Origin: Stenocarpella maydis
Taxonomy: Eukaryota > Ascomycota > Sordariomycetes > Diaporthales > Diaporthaceae
Direction of reading: 5' to 3'
DNA length: 63,889 nucleotides
Assembly: GCA_002270565.1 (NCBI GenBank)
Contig: NQMI01000181.1
Location: forward strand, 19,591 to 83,479
How positions within the stretch are numbered: position 1 is the first letter of the stretch; every line of letters starts with the position of its first letter. Of the stretch, positions 1 to 11,853 are shown one piece after another. The notes under the pieces were generated by a model. The model was not told the DNA's origin and did no database searches. It saw only the letters and a program-made list of their open reading frames with translations. The position numbers and the translations under genes are program-made.

Positions 1-2029
1 TGGGAATATTCTCTTTAGGGTTATTTAATATAGCTAATATCTTAATAGTTTCTATATTAGTTCATATAGGTTAAGGTATTTTATCATATAGTTACATATA
101 CTCCCTTTATCTTACTTATATGGATTACCTCTTATACTATCTCCTGATCCTTATTTAATAGTAATAGGTATAATTCGTATAAGATAGATAGAGATTGTCT
201 TCTAGGTGACCTCCTTTCTCGTGCTATGCTGCGGCTTGGTTGAGGAGATCCCTAGGCTCTTAGCACAAGCATATAACTCTGGCTATTCTGCTTCCTGATC
301 CTCGTTCAATAGTGCAGCTAGGGAGTTATATAGGGGCTTATCTCTTCACTCTTGCTAATCTGTAATTGCGCTAAATAATTACTGATTAGTGTTGAATGGC
401 CTTTGCTATATGGCTGTTGGTATATATGTATAGTGGTTGTTGAACTGGTTCTGTTATTTAATGATCTATCTAGGTTCTGAAACGAGGGAGGGGAAGCATA
501 CGGTAGGGGCTTAAGGCCTCCGTGCGGTACCTAGGTGGCTGACTAAGCCACCTCGTCCCCATACTGATGTGCGATCCTAAGTGCTATTCCAACACCTATA
601 ATATATACTATACTCTTAAACTCGCCAGAAGCAAAGTTAGTCCCTATATCAGATATAAGGCAGTCCGGGGGACCCATATATATATTAATCCAGCAACTTC
701 ATAGGGCTTCCCATATATCTTTAGTGGAAAGAGAAGGTAAGAATTATCCGGCTTGGAAGGAAGTAGCCAAGTTAACAATATATAGTACAGGAAGGCCTAT
801 GAAGTATATTACATTCACAACAACCTTATAGTTAAAATCAACATCATTATAGAGGTTGAACTTAAATCTTTAGGGTATAGGAGAGTGCATTTAGTAGTAG
901 TAATAGAACTTAGTAATAGGCTCTAATGCAAAGGAATTAACATTATAGCTCGCGCCTATTAACAGCTGGGAAAGATAATTAATAGATAAGTGCTTAAATT
1001 ATCTATATAGCTGCTATAGTTCAATTTCTATAAGGAAGAGAATGGGGGTATTATTATCCTTATTAATATTTATAAGAAACCATAAGTATCCCTACTTTTA
1101 AATAATAGGAAATATCTTCTTATCTACTAATTTAGCTTATATTATATAATTTCATTGGTTATATTTCGTATAAAGAGTGAGTATACATTTATATCTATAT
1201 ATATAAAGAAAGGGGGGCTATCTCATTATGTGGAACATTAAGTTGCTAGCTGCTATATTAACTATAGTTGCTCCTATTAACTATAGTAGTTTTCCTAATC
1301 TAAAGCGAACTAATGCTTTACCTACGTGAGACTTATCAAGAGTAATAGGTATAGTTGCTATAGTGCAGTGTATTGGTTGTGCCTAATAGTGGAATAGTTA
1401 GCTGCGCTAGTATCCAGGAGGATCCCCTGAAAGCACTAGCGCGAGTAGTTGTCTATTATAAAGACTTCCTTAATATTACCGCTTCCTTATTAGCTTTATT
1501 ATCATTTTGCTAATGTTATTCTCATTAGTTATAGAGCTGGGGCCGTCCTAATCCTCCTTATTATTGTTAATACTAAAGGTATAAAGGAAAGCTTGGTCTA
1601 CTAGCCACATATAGTTTTCTTAGGCTTTAGTTTGCTAATAAATATGCTAGTACTCTCCTAGTTATTACCCTTATAGTGAAAACGGGCCCAGAGGAGGGAG
1701 CGAGAGGACAAAACCTCCACACACACAAAAAGGCACACGTCTGCCAGAGCCTGATCAAGCAACCACCCCAAGAGGAGCGTGTAAGGCAAGAAGAGGAGCC
1801 CCTACGCGATAGGAGAGTTATAAGGCGAATAGAGGGTGCCAAAAAGGAGAGGAAGAAAAAGAGGGCACAAGAAAAAAAAAAAAAAAAAAAACATATATAT
1901 CCAACAGATACAAATTCACAGGTATAAAAAGATTGATTTTTTAGGACTAGAAATTTCCCAAAAGCAACGCAGGAAGGCCCTTCTTATAGTCTTGGAGGGG
2001 GGGGGGATGCCAAGGCTAGTTTTCCTCCA

Positions 2030-3871
2030 GATTCCGAAACATGCCGGGTCCCCTAGACCCCGGAACAATAGTTGATGCCCTTTAAATTAATAAGTATTTT
2101 TTTATTAATTCATTATCTAAAGGGGGTTAATTTATAGCGCTATATATGTTTATATATATGCCTTTAGCCCTCTAGCGCTCTTTAAAAGAATGATTTAATA
2201 ACTAACATCCTTCCTTCTAGCAAATAAAGTATTTCTTCTTATATAGGGGATTATTTCCATTATTCCTTCCATAAGGGTGGTTACATTCTCTAAAGAGCAG
2301 CCAGAAGTTGCCTTAGGGATAGTAATTACCTAAAGTATCAATAAAGGATATTAATAAGTTAAATAAACTTAATTCAACTTGTTATCTTTTTTATAATATA
2401 GTCGTTATTATACTAGCAGTTAAGATAGAACTAGTTACTATTAAGATACTGCTCATTATCTTATTCTTTATCCTCATTATAGTTACTATCCTATCCATCA
2501 TTATTACCTTGCCCTATAGTGTATAACCAAGAGGGGCGTTAAGGCCTTAATGATATAGCGCAATAATAGAGCATATTATATACTTCATTAGCAGTAGCTG
2601 GGGCCATCAGCTTAACAAAGTAGAACTCAGGTATACTGCATATAGCACGGATAAGGTTATCATATAGTAGTTTATCTCCCAGTGCTTCTTCATAGCTAAG
2701 TATTCAGGAGTATTGCTTCATGTTTTTAATTAAGATTTCTACTATTTCTATTAAGGTTTTGCCCTCATTCTTCTACTATATTAATACAAAGTAGTAGTAT
2801 TCCATATTGTTAAATATACTTATTATCTGCCATCTATATTAAATTATTGCTTAAGTTTAGCATATGCTATAATAAAGGTATCCTTATCTATAATTAACTA
2901 TATATAAAAATCCTTAGCTTTACCCTTTAATATTACAGGTAATGCTACCCAAAAGTGAGTTAGGTATAGGTGATTATTTTACAGATGTTATAAAAGAGAT
3001 AGATTTTATCATCAAGTACTTCATCCATTACTCCAGTAAATTTCTCATCATCCGAGTAATACTTGGCCATATTAGCAGACATGCCCTTCTCCAGTAGTAT
3101 AGCATGTAGCTATTGCAGAGGGATCATAGCATGCTTCTCATAGGCAGCTCAGAATTCCTCCCACTTAAGTGTTAACCCATAGCCATCAGAAGTCTTATAA
3201 TTATACATACCCTATAGCTAACGGGATAGGGACTGAGATCTGGGTACAGCTAGGGCAGTAGGTTGTAATATAGGTCCGTAGGTACTTGGGCCTATCCCTC
3301 TATTGCTACTTAGTGCTAGTTAGCATTCCTCAAATGATAGACTATTATCAAAAAGGATATAGTCACGATATCTCTTTAATTATATTATCTATTGGTGCTA
3401 ATATCATGCGGATGCTGGGGCTTTTAATAGGGAATCTATCTCCAATAGTTCCACAAAGGCCTTTACATTATTATTAACCCATAAGTATATTCCCTTACTT
3501 TATAATATCTTCTTAAGGGCAGTGAGGATATTATAATAAATTACTCTAAATGTTTACTCTTTCCAATCCCTAAAGGTATCCTTAAAGTTAATATAGACTT
3601 CCTAGCTAATATACCTTATATATATTTAGTAGCATGCTTACATATAGGTATTAAGATAGATTGTGTATAGTCTTGGGTTACTCAGAGCATCTAGATCCGG
3701 GTCTACTCCCTATAGACTGGGGTTAAGGCTTGTCTTAGTAGTAGCCTCCCTGAGTAATATATCCTTAATCATGTCCAACAAGTTAGTAGGGTCATGACCA
3801 GTAGTAACTGTTGGTACAGCTATTAATGCTGATAGCATAGGGGTATTATCTTTATCGCAGGGGTTCGCCAT
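2030..3871 (-). pseudogene. LTR-retrotransposon Gag relic (RIP-degraded)
   Basis: Reading the minus strand from an ATG at 3871 gives a Gag-like start (MANPCDKDNTPM), then after a nonsense codon the segment GVDPDLDALSNPRLYTIY. Around 2840-3070 lies a conserved-looking core (YYSDDEKFTGVMDEVLDDK, followed by GKAKDFYIQ) of the kind found in fungal retrotransposon Gag proteins that bind and package element RNA. Near 2180-2245 is a decayed zinc knuckle: KKYFIC, stop, KEGC, then H, where the first knuckle cysteine has become tyrosine through a G-to-A change. Many stops and frame breaks interrupt it, so it cannot be expressed. No protease, integrase or reverse transcriptase was recognised downstream, so the copy is probably truncated. 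The family (Copia or Gypsy) is not settled. Confidence 0.7.
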
Positions 3872-4527
3872 CATAATATACAGACCATATAGTTAATATA
3901 TGGTATTATAGCAAAGAACAAGGGTGTGCTGGGGCAAAGTAGGGGTAAAAAAGATGGTAATAAGGGGTAGTAAGTATATAGAGGTAAGCTATTGGTAGGG
4001 GTAGTAAAGATATGCCGGCTGGTAAGGTTAACCTCAGCTAGTATAGCTGATTGCCAAAGGGATTGCTGGGGTAGTTGCTAATAGGTGCTAAAGTGGTAAT
4101 ATCTCCAGTATTATCTTCAAGAGTAGCCGTAAGTTAGCAACATTATACAGCCTTATGCATTCTGCAGTTGCTTTCCAACGATACTTAGAGCGTAATAAAT
4201 ATATATGGGATAAAGGTGAAGTATAGCATTACATATATAAAGCCCTCTTCTTCTCACAATAGGTAGTAATAATATTACTAAAGACCACCAGAGTGTCTTG
4301 AAGGAGTGATGCCATCAGTACTATTAGCACAGCTACTATCAAAGCAGTAATAATCTATCTCTTCAATCCTTGCTAATCTATAGTTGCCCTTACAACTACT
4401 AATTAGTGTTGGATAAGTTACGTATTGCAATACAAGTGGGGTATTGTTCTTATATTTCTCTCTATCTTTCGAGTAGTGGGTGCAGTAGGCGTAGCCCGCC
4501 AGCTATCTCGGGTCTATATAGTGGGTG

Positions 4528-4592
4528 GTAGTTGCTTAGTAAGCAACTACGCCCTCTGGCTACAGTATGGTGGCTATAGCGATAGCCCACCA
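4528..4592. other. Pair of palindromes inside the AT-rich block
   Basis: Positions 4528-4550 form a perfect inverted repeat with 11-bp arms (GTAGTTGCTTA) around a single G. A second near-perfect one follows at 4568-4592 (TGGTGGCTAT against ATAGCCCACCA). The sequence is less AT-rich than its surroundings. Its role is unknown; it may be a subterminal region of a transposon. Confidence 0.6.
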
Positions 4593-4663
4593 ATGTGCTG
4601 TTGCACACTACTATTGCCACATATAGTGTATATTTATATATGTGATAAATACTTAAGCCCTAT

Positions 4664-4978
4664 ATAATGAGAACTCCTTAAAAAAATTATTAAAGTATAT
4701 AACCAGAAAGAGTATAATTTAATGATATCCTTATGAAAAAATGAGCAGCTGGAGAGTTAAATTGAACCTAGCAAGAAGTTTAAGAGGAAGAAGGTTATAA
4801 TTAACCTAAATGCGGCTTTTGCTAATATTAAGGCTATTTAGAATGCTAAAATTAAAGCTGGCGAGATATCCCCTGATAGTAATGATTCTGATGATTCGTT
4901 AATACTAATGAGAGAGGGATCGGTTATCGTTGTGGCGGATAATTGAAGTTAGGAATAGTAGCATTATTAATGAGGAGG
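4664..4978 (+). pseudogene. C-terminal tail of a pogo-type transposase relic
   Basis: This stretch aligns by eye along its length with the reverse complement of about 36893-37195, the transposase tail of the TIR element at 36831-38678. Its conceptual translation reads KFKRKKVIINLNAAFANIK, then a stop, then NAKIKAGEISPDSNDSDDS, which resembles the basic-to-acidic tail of fungal pogo/Fot1 DDE transposases. A possible degraded terminal repeat follows (about 4977-5025, ending ATGTTA). The rest of the element upstream is not recognisable. It lies in opposite orientation to the 36.8-kb copy. Confidence 0.65.
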
Positions 4979-5630
4979 GTGGTTGGAATCAGGGGGGGTG
5001 CGGAATGGGGGTCCACCATGTTATCGGAAGGCGAAACACTTCTCAGTTTACCAGCCACACCAGACCTATGGGGCGAATGGACGCTGCATTGACGGAATGC
5101 TTTCTGTGGGGAAGCGGCGGGCGCCTGAGAGCACCACGCCGAGCAAGATGGAGGCGCAAAGCCGCAATACCATGGAGCTGGAGGAGGGTATTTGGTCGCC
5201 ACTACGCACGCTATCAACGCTCCGTAGCGACCAGGCGAAGCAGAATATCCGCGGCGGGAACGGCTTCAGGGCTTATATGCACAAGCAAAAGGTGAAGACC
5301 ATGAAGGCCATGAAGCAGACAACCGCTATCGCCCGAGTCAAGACGGTAGAGAGTGCATTGGAGCAGGGGGAGAGTTGAAGTGTTTGGCGGACGAGTCTCG
5401 CTGGAGTAATTCATTGACGCGACGCCATCGTGGGGTTATTTCCGTACTATGAACTCGGGCCACTCCCCTTCATTAGTTGCGTCTACCCAGGCAGGATTAC
5501 TATTGTCTAATGTAAATGTGACTCGTTTCGGTCAGCTGTACACACATCAAAGTGTTGTTCCAGGTCCTTCCTTTAGGCATATGGAAGCCCTCCCTGAGGG
5601 TACACGGATGTCCCTCCTTTAGGTATTTGG

Positions 5631-6419
5631 CTGGCAGCGGCCACCATCGCGCGACAGGTCCATACCGCCTTGGTCTTCGAAAACACCAATTATCGCAAGG
5701 CCAAGTCTCCCCATATGCATACCGTGCCGACCTGGGACCACGGGGATCCCACGGAGTTCTGCGAGACCGCCATGGAGCAGATAAAGAGCCAGTACCGGCA
5801 CCGTCACGTTCGCCAATGCCGGCATTTTGAGGATCGAGAAGGTGTCGGACTCGCATTTTCACCCCACAGATGAGTGTGGTTATGAGTATGACTTCCACAA
5901 GGTCATACTGGCCCTCAGCACCACGCGCGTATTCCCCGACATTGAGGGTTACGACAAGGCATGGGCCTACAACCGCATATGAGTCACATAGAGACCGCCG
6001 ACGGCGACCAAGACGCCACAGAGAAGCTCACTCCGTTCGCCGAGGCCGCAGGTGCCAGCCTCACCGCCGACCCGCGCCCGGCCGAGCGCATCGTAGTGAA
6101 CGGGGAAGGCTCCTTGACCTTCCAGTTCGCCCACGGCCCTCCCAGGGCGGTGGCGTTCCTGGTCCATAAACCCGAGGCCGGCGCCCGCGGGCCTCTTGTC
6201 GAGCAGCTTGGCCTGGAGCTGTCCCCCGAGGGCCTCATCAGGGCGGGCGCCCCGGGCTTCGAGACCGGCGTCCGTGGCGTCTTTGCTGCCGGTGACGCCG
6301 AGACCCCGTACCACGCGGTCAATCACGCCGTGGCTAGCGGTTACACCGCGGCCGTGGCTGCCGTCTGGCTGCTGCAGACTGAGAAGCTCAACATTCCGGA
6401 CCGGTGTGATTCTCTTTGA
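5631..6419 (+). pseudogene. Thioredoxin-reductase-like flavoprotein pseudogene
   Basis: Three reading frames in succession give pieces of an FAD/NAD(P)-dependent thioredoxin-reductase-like protein, as in gliotoxin-type GliT enzymes: LAAATIARQVHTALVFENTN at 5631, then after a shift DECGYEYDFHKVILALSTTR ending in TGA near 5982, then the C-terminal part with the FAD-binding signature GVFAAGDAETPYHAVNHAV at about 6277-6333. Intact relatives carry the FAD-binding GxGxxG start and a redox-active CxxC. The N-terminal glycine motif is missing here, and the CxxC segment that should follow GYDKAW is deleted. The piece at 5961-6419 is open but has neither active site nor cofactor start. There is no biosynthetic cluster around it; its neighbours are transposon relics and an F-box-like gene. 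Confidence 0.75.
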
Positions 6420-6924
6420 TTTCTTGGTTGGCGGTTTTGTTGGGGCTTTCTGGGCCGCTGCTGTGTTTTTTGGTTGTCCCATTGCTGGCCGCTAGCTGGG
6501 TCAACAATTATTTTCAGTTAGTTTCCAAAGTTGAAGATTCTGGGGCAATACAGGAGCTGATATTTTGCATCACTGAACCCTTGTGATGTAAATAAATTCG
6601 TGGCTGCCTCCAGGCTACTCAATATTTTTTTTTGTTTTTGTAGTCGCCAGACCCTCTTACCGTCGCAAATGTTTTAAGGCTAAATTAAGGCCTAACCATC
6701 ATAACAAGGTCAGCGGGTCGTTACAGTATCTAATCTTACATGTGCATTTTTTACCAAACTCCACCCACGAACCTCCATTTTCGGCCGTGGAACTCGTCCT
6801 CGACAGCCACCAAGTGCCGCTTGTAGGCACGAAGCTCGACTCTCGTGTCTGTACTGTGCAGAGTACTCGACTTGCTGCCGGAACCAACCCCCCCCCCCGG
6901 GCCCCACGTCGTTCAAGGGCCCGG

Positions 6925-8426
6925 CTAGCTCAGGTCGTCCTCCGCAATGGGGTCCCAGTCAGACTGATCATTCTCGAAAACCGCCTGATGTACCCAGGTG
7001 TAGAAGTGCTCGTAATTGAAGTTGACATTCTCTGCAGCACGAGGGCAGTCCCTTGCGCAGAGCCACAACGTGTTGGCCAGTCTTGACAGTGGGTGGTATT
7101 TCCAGATGTCCTTTGCTCCTGCAGTCACCAGAAATTAGTAAGCTGGTCGATATCTTCGAAGTCTGTGGTCTCTGATACGTCGGAAGACAGCGAGGTCGTT
7201 GAAAAGTCCCTTCAGGGCCCATGCCCCGACACATCGGTTCCTGGAGGTCAAACTTACCGCTTTCGCGGACCTTGTCGACTAGCAATCGCTGTGTCTCCTC
7301 GCGGCTGCGCCACTTGAATGTCCCCCGGTTAAGTGCTACGACATAGCGGCTGGTTTCGGGCTCCGGTGAATCAGGTTCATATTCCTCATCTTCATCGCTC
7401 CCATCATCGTCCCCGCCGTTTGCTCCAATCTCGTTGCTAACGACGTCCCACGTGTCGTTAATCAAGTCCTCGTCGATTGCTATATGGCTCAAGCGGAAGC
7501 CGTGTCGCACGCCCTTTGGAGGGAGCTGGTAGATGATGGTTACTGTCTCCACGAATTTCAGGCCATCTGTTCCGGAGCTGTTGAAGACATTCCACATGGA
7601 GAGGAAATTCCTCCAGGCCCGCATGTCGATGCTGGGCAGCCATTTCCAACTGGAGGCCAGTATTTCATCTCTGCGAGACCGCTTTACGGTAATCTCGAAA
7701 TGGTTATGCTTGTAGAAAATGGGGATCCCCTCCTTGCGCAGTCGCTTGCTGGAGCGGAGGAGGGGAGGTGGGGTGAAGATTTGCACGAGCGTGCCTTCGG
7801 GCGCCACCAGGGTTTCAATGTAAATCAAGTCGCGGATTTCGGCAGGGAAGTCGAAGAAGCGGGCCAAGATGCCCTCGTCGCTCCCCTATGATGAGACTGT
7901 GTTAGCCTTGATTAAATTGTTTTCGATGGGTGGCAACCACCTGGTCAGCCGCACATACAGTTGGCATATCTTCCACGCTGCCAAGGTGGAGGTCGTGGTT
8001 CGCGTCGATGGCGAACTGCCTGGGGTCAATACTCCTCATCCACCAATGGTCCCTCAGCTTCGAGTCCTTCTCCAGCATCCGACTCCAGAGGAGATCCTTG
8101 TAGAAGCTGAAGAATTCGCTCACGAATGACACGAGAAATGGGTCGGTAGGCGCGGGGTCGAGGCTCAAGAACCTTGTAGAAACCTCGCGAGCAAATTCTG
8201 CGTGTGCTGTCCCGTCAAGCAAGACGCGAGAGACGTCGCGGTTGCTCGCGCAGTGATAGGTTTCCAGGAACAGGTCAGATATGTCCATGGCAGCTTTTGA
8301 GATGTCCTCGTCTGAGCTGAACCAACCGTACTCCTTCAGCTGGAGTCTGGTGAAGTTCTCGACGTTGCAGGGGATCTGAGGGCAGGACCCAGAGCAAAGC
8401 TGCCTGCCCGTGCGTAGTCCTTGCAT
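6925..8426 (-). CDS. F-box-like (FPAEIR-type) family protein, paralogue A
   Basis: Three exons: 8426-7959, 7885-7258 and 7118-6925, with introns 7958-7886 (GTATGT...TAG) and 7257-7119 (GTAAGT...CAG), giving 429 residues. The N-terminal 156-residue exon is of unknown function. Exon 2 starts just before FFDFPAEIRDLIYIETL, the opening helix typical of fungal F-box-like/2EXR proteins, continues with a region of conserved aromatic residues (WRNFLSMWNVF, VETVTIIYQL) and has an acidic linker (DDDGSDEDEEYEPDSPEPE). The last exon encodes WKYHPLSRLANTLWLCARDC and an acidic end. The splice sites were chosen because they restore colinearity with the paralogue at 11854-13351, which has introns at the same places and phases. 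Its function is unknown; such proteins may be SCF ubiquitin-ligase adaptors, but no substrate-binding repeat is visible. It is transcribed away from the repeat block's thioredoxin-reductase pseudogene. Confidence 0.8.
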
Positions 8427-8626
8427 TGTGATTTGTGCTGTGTTGGTGTTGGTGGGAGAGAAAGAGGCGCTCAATGTGATTGATTGACTGGAGAGATATG
8501 ATAAAAGACTTAAAGGGGACGAACAGGGCATATATGCGGTCAAGCTGGGTTTACATTGACTGCCACGTTGGAGGAAATGGATGGTGGAGGAGATGGACGG
8601 GGCACTTGGCAGAAGGGGAACCAATC

Positions 8627-9480
8627 TGGAATTTATATGCAGAAGGGGATGCGGTGACTGTGTCTTTCAGTAAATTGCGTCGAAGGAGCCAGAAATCAGA
8701 CGGAGGTGAGTCCAAAGTTCACTCTTAGCTGGTTTGTTGAGTTCTGTACCTTGCTTCATTTGTTGGGGTTGTTTGTAACCTCAGTAAATGTTCGTGGCCA
8801 CCTGTACACTTTCGGGCATTTGTTTCCACCAGTTTGAAAACTAGCCCTGGTAAACCGTTGTCAGCTAGAACGACCCCACAAATAAATGTTAAAATGTCTT
8901 CGGACATTAAACTGTGCACCTTGGCTTTGGAGCAGTGGTTCTGTCGATCACAAGCTTCCCGTAACCACAATGGCAACTGAATCGGGCAACAAACAGTGCC
9001 GCGGACATCACAAGCTACTTGATTGTGTCCTTTCAGAGAATGGCTCTTAAATGATCAGATGAATCAACTTCTGGTTGCCAGCAGTGCAGTGCTCATGCAG
9101 AGTGTCATGTCATGCAGTAAACTTGGTTAGAATTCAGGATTGGGTCAGTCACCACTTCCAGCAATTCTCTTGGTCCTACCCCTTCACCTGTTTCCATCCA
9201 CCCCTGAGTCATTTTTGCGGAGCTAGGAGATATCAAAGGACCCTTTGGATTTCCGACACCATCATGCAGAAGGTTTTCACACTTGATGTAATGGGTACGT
9301 GGAGGGTCCTCCTCTGGGTATGCGGAGGGCTCTCTCTCTTGGTGTGCGAAGTGAGCTATGAAGGGAACTAAGACAGGGATCAAACCCTACTTGATCAATA
9401 CCTAGGTCTATCTAGTGCTCCTTCTTTCAGTTCAGATGGGGCTCTTGAGACCCTTGTCCACTGTAATGGTGACCCTGGTT
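8627..9480. other. Intergenic region, no gene seen
   Basis: This is the upstream side of paralogue A and the downstream side of the amylase relic. It contains one copy of the short dispersed repeat at 9297-9353 and no supported gene. Confidence 0.5.
9297..9353 (-). repeat. Dispersed minisatellite, copy 1
   Basis: On the minus strand the unit reads CATACCCAGAGGAGGACCCT, next to a diverged second unit. The same unit recurs at about 14150-14212 and 17150-17243, always between gene-family or regulator genes. Confidence 0.6.
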
Positions 9481-11455
9481 CTAAAGGCTCGCTCGCAGTC
9501 TCTTCTTCGAGCTGCGTGTCAGAACTGACCTGGCAGCAGGGTAAGTGGTGTTGCTCGCAAGCCCAGTCCACCAGTCCATAATTGAAATAGTCTGGCCTTG
9601 GGCGCAGTCCTCAGAAACAGTGTACGAATGAAGCACGGTGCTCCTGTTCCCGCCATCCCACTCGGGTATGCCCGTAGCATCCATCTTCACATACTGGTAC
9701 GTGAATTGCTTTCCAGCAGGCAGCTCAATGGTCATGGTCCACAGTGGATCATTGCTGCTGTAGAAGTAGGGTCCTAGAGTGACGGCTTGATGGCGATCAT
9801 TTGAGCCAAGTTGGAGGATGTCACCAAGGCTTTTCGAAGGTCAATGGTTAGCAAGAGTTTTCGTTTATTTTCCTGTGGCATATGCAAGCCTAAAGATTAA
9901 ACGACTGACAAAAATAGAACTTACATTTGAAAGACCTGTCGGAACACAGTATCCATGCTGATATTGAAGGTCACGAGACATTTGTCACCATCATTGGCAC
10001 CAGGGGTCTGTGGCAGAAAGCACAGCCCTGAGCCCAGGGCATCCTGGGCTGGGTGCAACCCCCGTGGCAGCCATCCCATCTCGAACGACAAATCTCCGTT
10101 GCGATCGGCCTTGAAGGGTTTCGCAGCTCAGCAGGTCGATGTATGAAGCACCTGACTGGTACTTTGTGGCGTCGCGAGGAAGCACCGCAACCAACTTGTC
10201 ACCACCGACGCCCACGTTGGTCAGGAGTGTGATAAGGCACCCTTTCTTGACGGCTATGTGGTGGTTTGTGAGGGGGGTCGTCATCGGAGGTGAGGTGGTG
10301 CCGTTGCTGCTGCTCGTGCTGTTGCCGGTGGATGGTGACTGCGGCGGCCAGACACTGTCTTCCTGAGATGAGATGAATAACTCGTCCGTATCGATGACGA
10401 GTGCACGCATGGCGTCGAGCTTTGCGACCCAACGGTACAGCTCCGCGTCCTCGTTGCAGCCTGAGGTCCACAGTCGCTCTTGGTTCCAAGGGTCGTCTAA
10501 CCCAGAGAAGTGCTGTTCCTGGCCTTGGTAGATGATAGGAATGCTGTCAAATAGGAGATTGAATGCTAATGCGTTCTTGGTCAAGGTCATGTCGCCGACA
10601 AGGGATGCGAATCATGCATCTATGGGATGTAATTAGTATAGGGCCTCCTTTTCTTGAGCGGCGTCGGATCGTTTCTGGAATTATCAGGGATAATTCACAA
10701 ATAGTGATGCAGGGGAACATACGCCAACATACTGTGGTTGTTTTCAATGAATGGCGCAAGGAGATTTGTGTCGACTTCCAGTAACACCAGTGGTCAGTCT
10801 GAATTATTTAGAGTTACAAGTTGCTCGAATTACAAGCTCTTGGGGACTCACGGGGACCGTTCCGCACCGTCGTGATACCCTGGACGTGCTCGACCATCCA
10901 TGTCTGTGGGTTTTGGAAAGCCCGTCGTATCCAATAGAACCTACAACACCAATTTTGGTTAGAATCCCCTGTCATGACCCCCTATACAGGTCACCGAAGG
11001 TTGACCTTCGGGTTTTGTTGGGGGGGGGTGGGGGAAGGGGGGATAAAAGCTTACGTGGGATAGTTCAAGAGTCCTTCGTCCTCGCTGGGAAGCAACTCGC
11101 TATTATAATTCTTCGGGTCTCCACCAAGGTATTCGGCCACGTTGAAACCGCCGGAAGCATTGATTAAGCCCAGCTAGAAAGACCTCTCCACGTGCTTGTA
11201 CATGTCGAGACGAAGCCCGTCAACATTATACTTCTGGACTGTGTCCTTGATCCACTCCTGGTAAATGTCCCGGACCACAGGGTCTGCCGTCTTGAATGCC
11301 TTGGATGTAATCCAGCTTGTCGATGATACCCTGCTAACTCCCTCCACAATACTGTTTTGGTGCTGGGCAGTTCGCATCCGAGTCCCGGGGGTCGATTATC
11401 CGAGACCGCGGTCATCAGATGGCGCCCTTGCGAAGTGATCTGGTCTTACCTGGTA
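9481..11455 (-). pseudogene. Alpha-amylase (GH13 with CBM20) pseudogene
   Basis: On the minus strand, pieces of a secreted fungal alpha-amylase appear in order: TIYQ at about 11455; a stretch equivalent to CPAPKQYCGGS then QGIIDKLDYIQGI with a stop inside; an abrupt join to DPVVRDIYQEWIKDTVQKYN and DGLRLDMYKHV (the nucleophile-Asp region, about 11190); NASGGFNVAEYLGGDPKNYN; RRAFQNPQTWMVEHVQGITT; SIPIIYQGQEQHFSGLDDPW; the C-terminal beta domain ending DPWCQ and a stop near 9991; and finally a CBM20 starch-binding core (SNDPLWTMTIELPAG and WDGGNRS) at 9481-9790. The barrel between strands 1 and 4 is deleted, and frameshifts and stops break the rest. Intact relatives are about 600 residues long and hydrolyse internal alpha-1,4 bonds of starch. 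This copy cannot make a working enzyme. Some apparent breaks are genuine introns (for example GTAAGC at about 11053). Confidence 0.8.
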
Positions 11456-11853
11456 GATGGTCTGTTTCAACATAACAGGAGCAATTTCTGACAGTAAATA
11501 TTACCTTGGAGCACCTAGGCACACATCTTACAAGATTAATCGAGTGAATACAAACGTGCATGGGACCATAAATAGCAGGGGAGTAGCAAACCTAGAGGTG
11601 AATTCAAACTCAGACCCTTAATTTTGACAAGTGAAGTGTAATCCACCTTCTCGAAAATTACTTAAACCAACTCCCTCTACCCCCTGGACTTCTTTCTTCC
11701 ATCAATTGCACCACCCAACCCATCGACACAATAGCATCAGTTGTTGTCTCGAAACGTTTATCATATACGACTGAGCTGCATATTGTCCTCTTCCATCACC
11801 CTCTTGTATCACACCCACCTAGCCTTATCAGTCTATATCCCACTGCCATTTAG

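Larger units (their letters stand above)
1..4980. repeat. AT-rich block of RIP-decayed transposon relics
   Basis: The block is strongly AT-rich (long runs of TATA, TTAATA and CTATAT) and has no long reading frame that looks like a host gene. It holds at least two recognisable relics, annotated separately: a minus-strand LTR-retrotransposon gag and a plus-strand pogo transposase tail. Stops within recognisable coding relics are mostly TAA or TAG and conserved Cys or Trp codons are changed by G-to-A or C-to-T, as RIP does. Two stretches resemble each other as direct repeats (about 343-405 and 4355-4420, sharing CTTGCTAATCT and ATTAGTGTTG), possibly LTR remnants. A 180-bp segment at 415-594 begins TGTTGG and ends CCAACA like a solo LTR, but its boundaries are not proven. 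About 600-2030 holds only unassigned AT-rich sequence. Confidence 0.85.

Noticed and set aside
415..594. A complete solo LTR (TGTTGG...CCAACA)
   Set aside because: Ends look right, but no target duplication or second copy could be shown; mentioned only within the repeat block.
4983..5378. 131-codon frame between the transposon tail and the thioredoxin-reductase relic as a gene
   Set aside because: Begins inside the decayed element end, overlaps other frames and has no recognisable domain.
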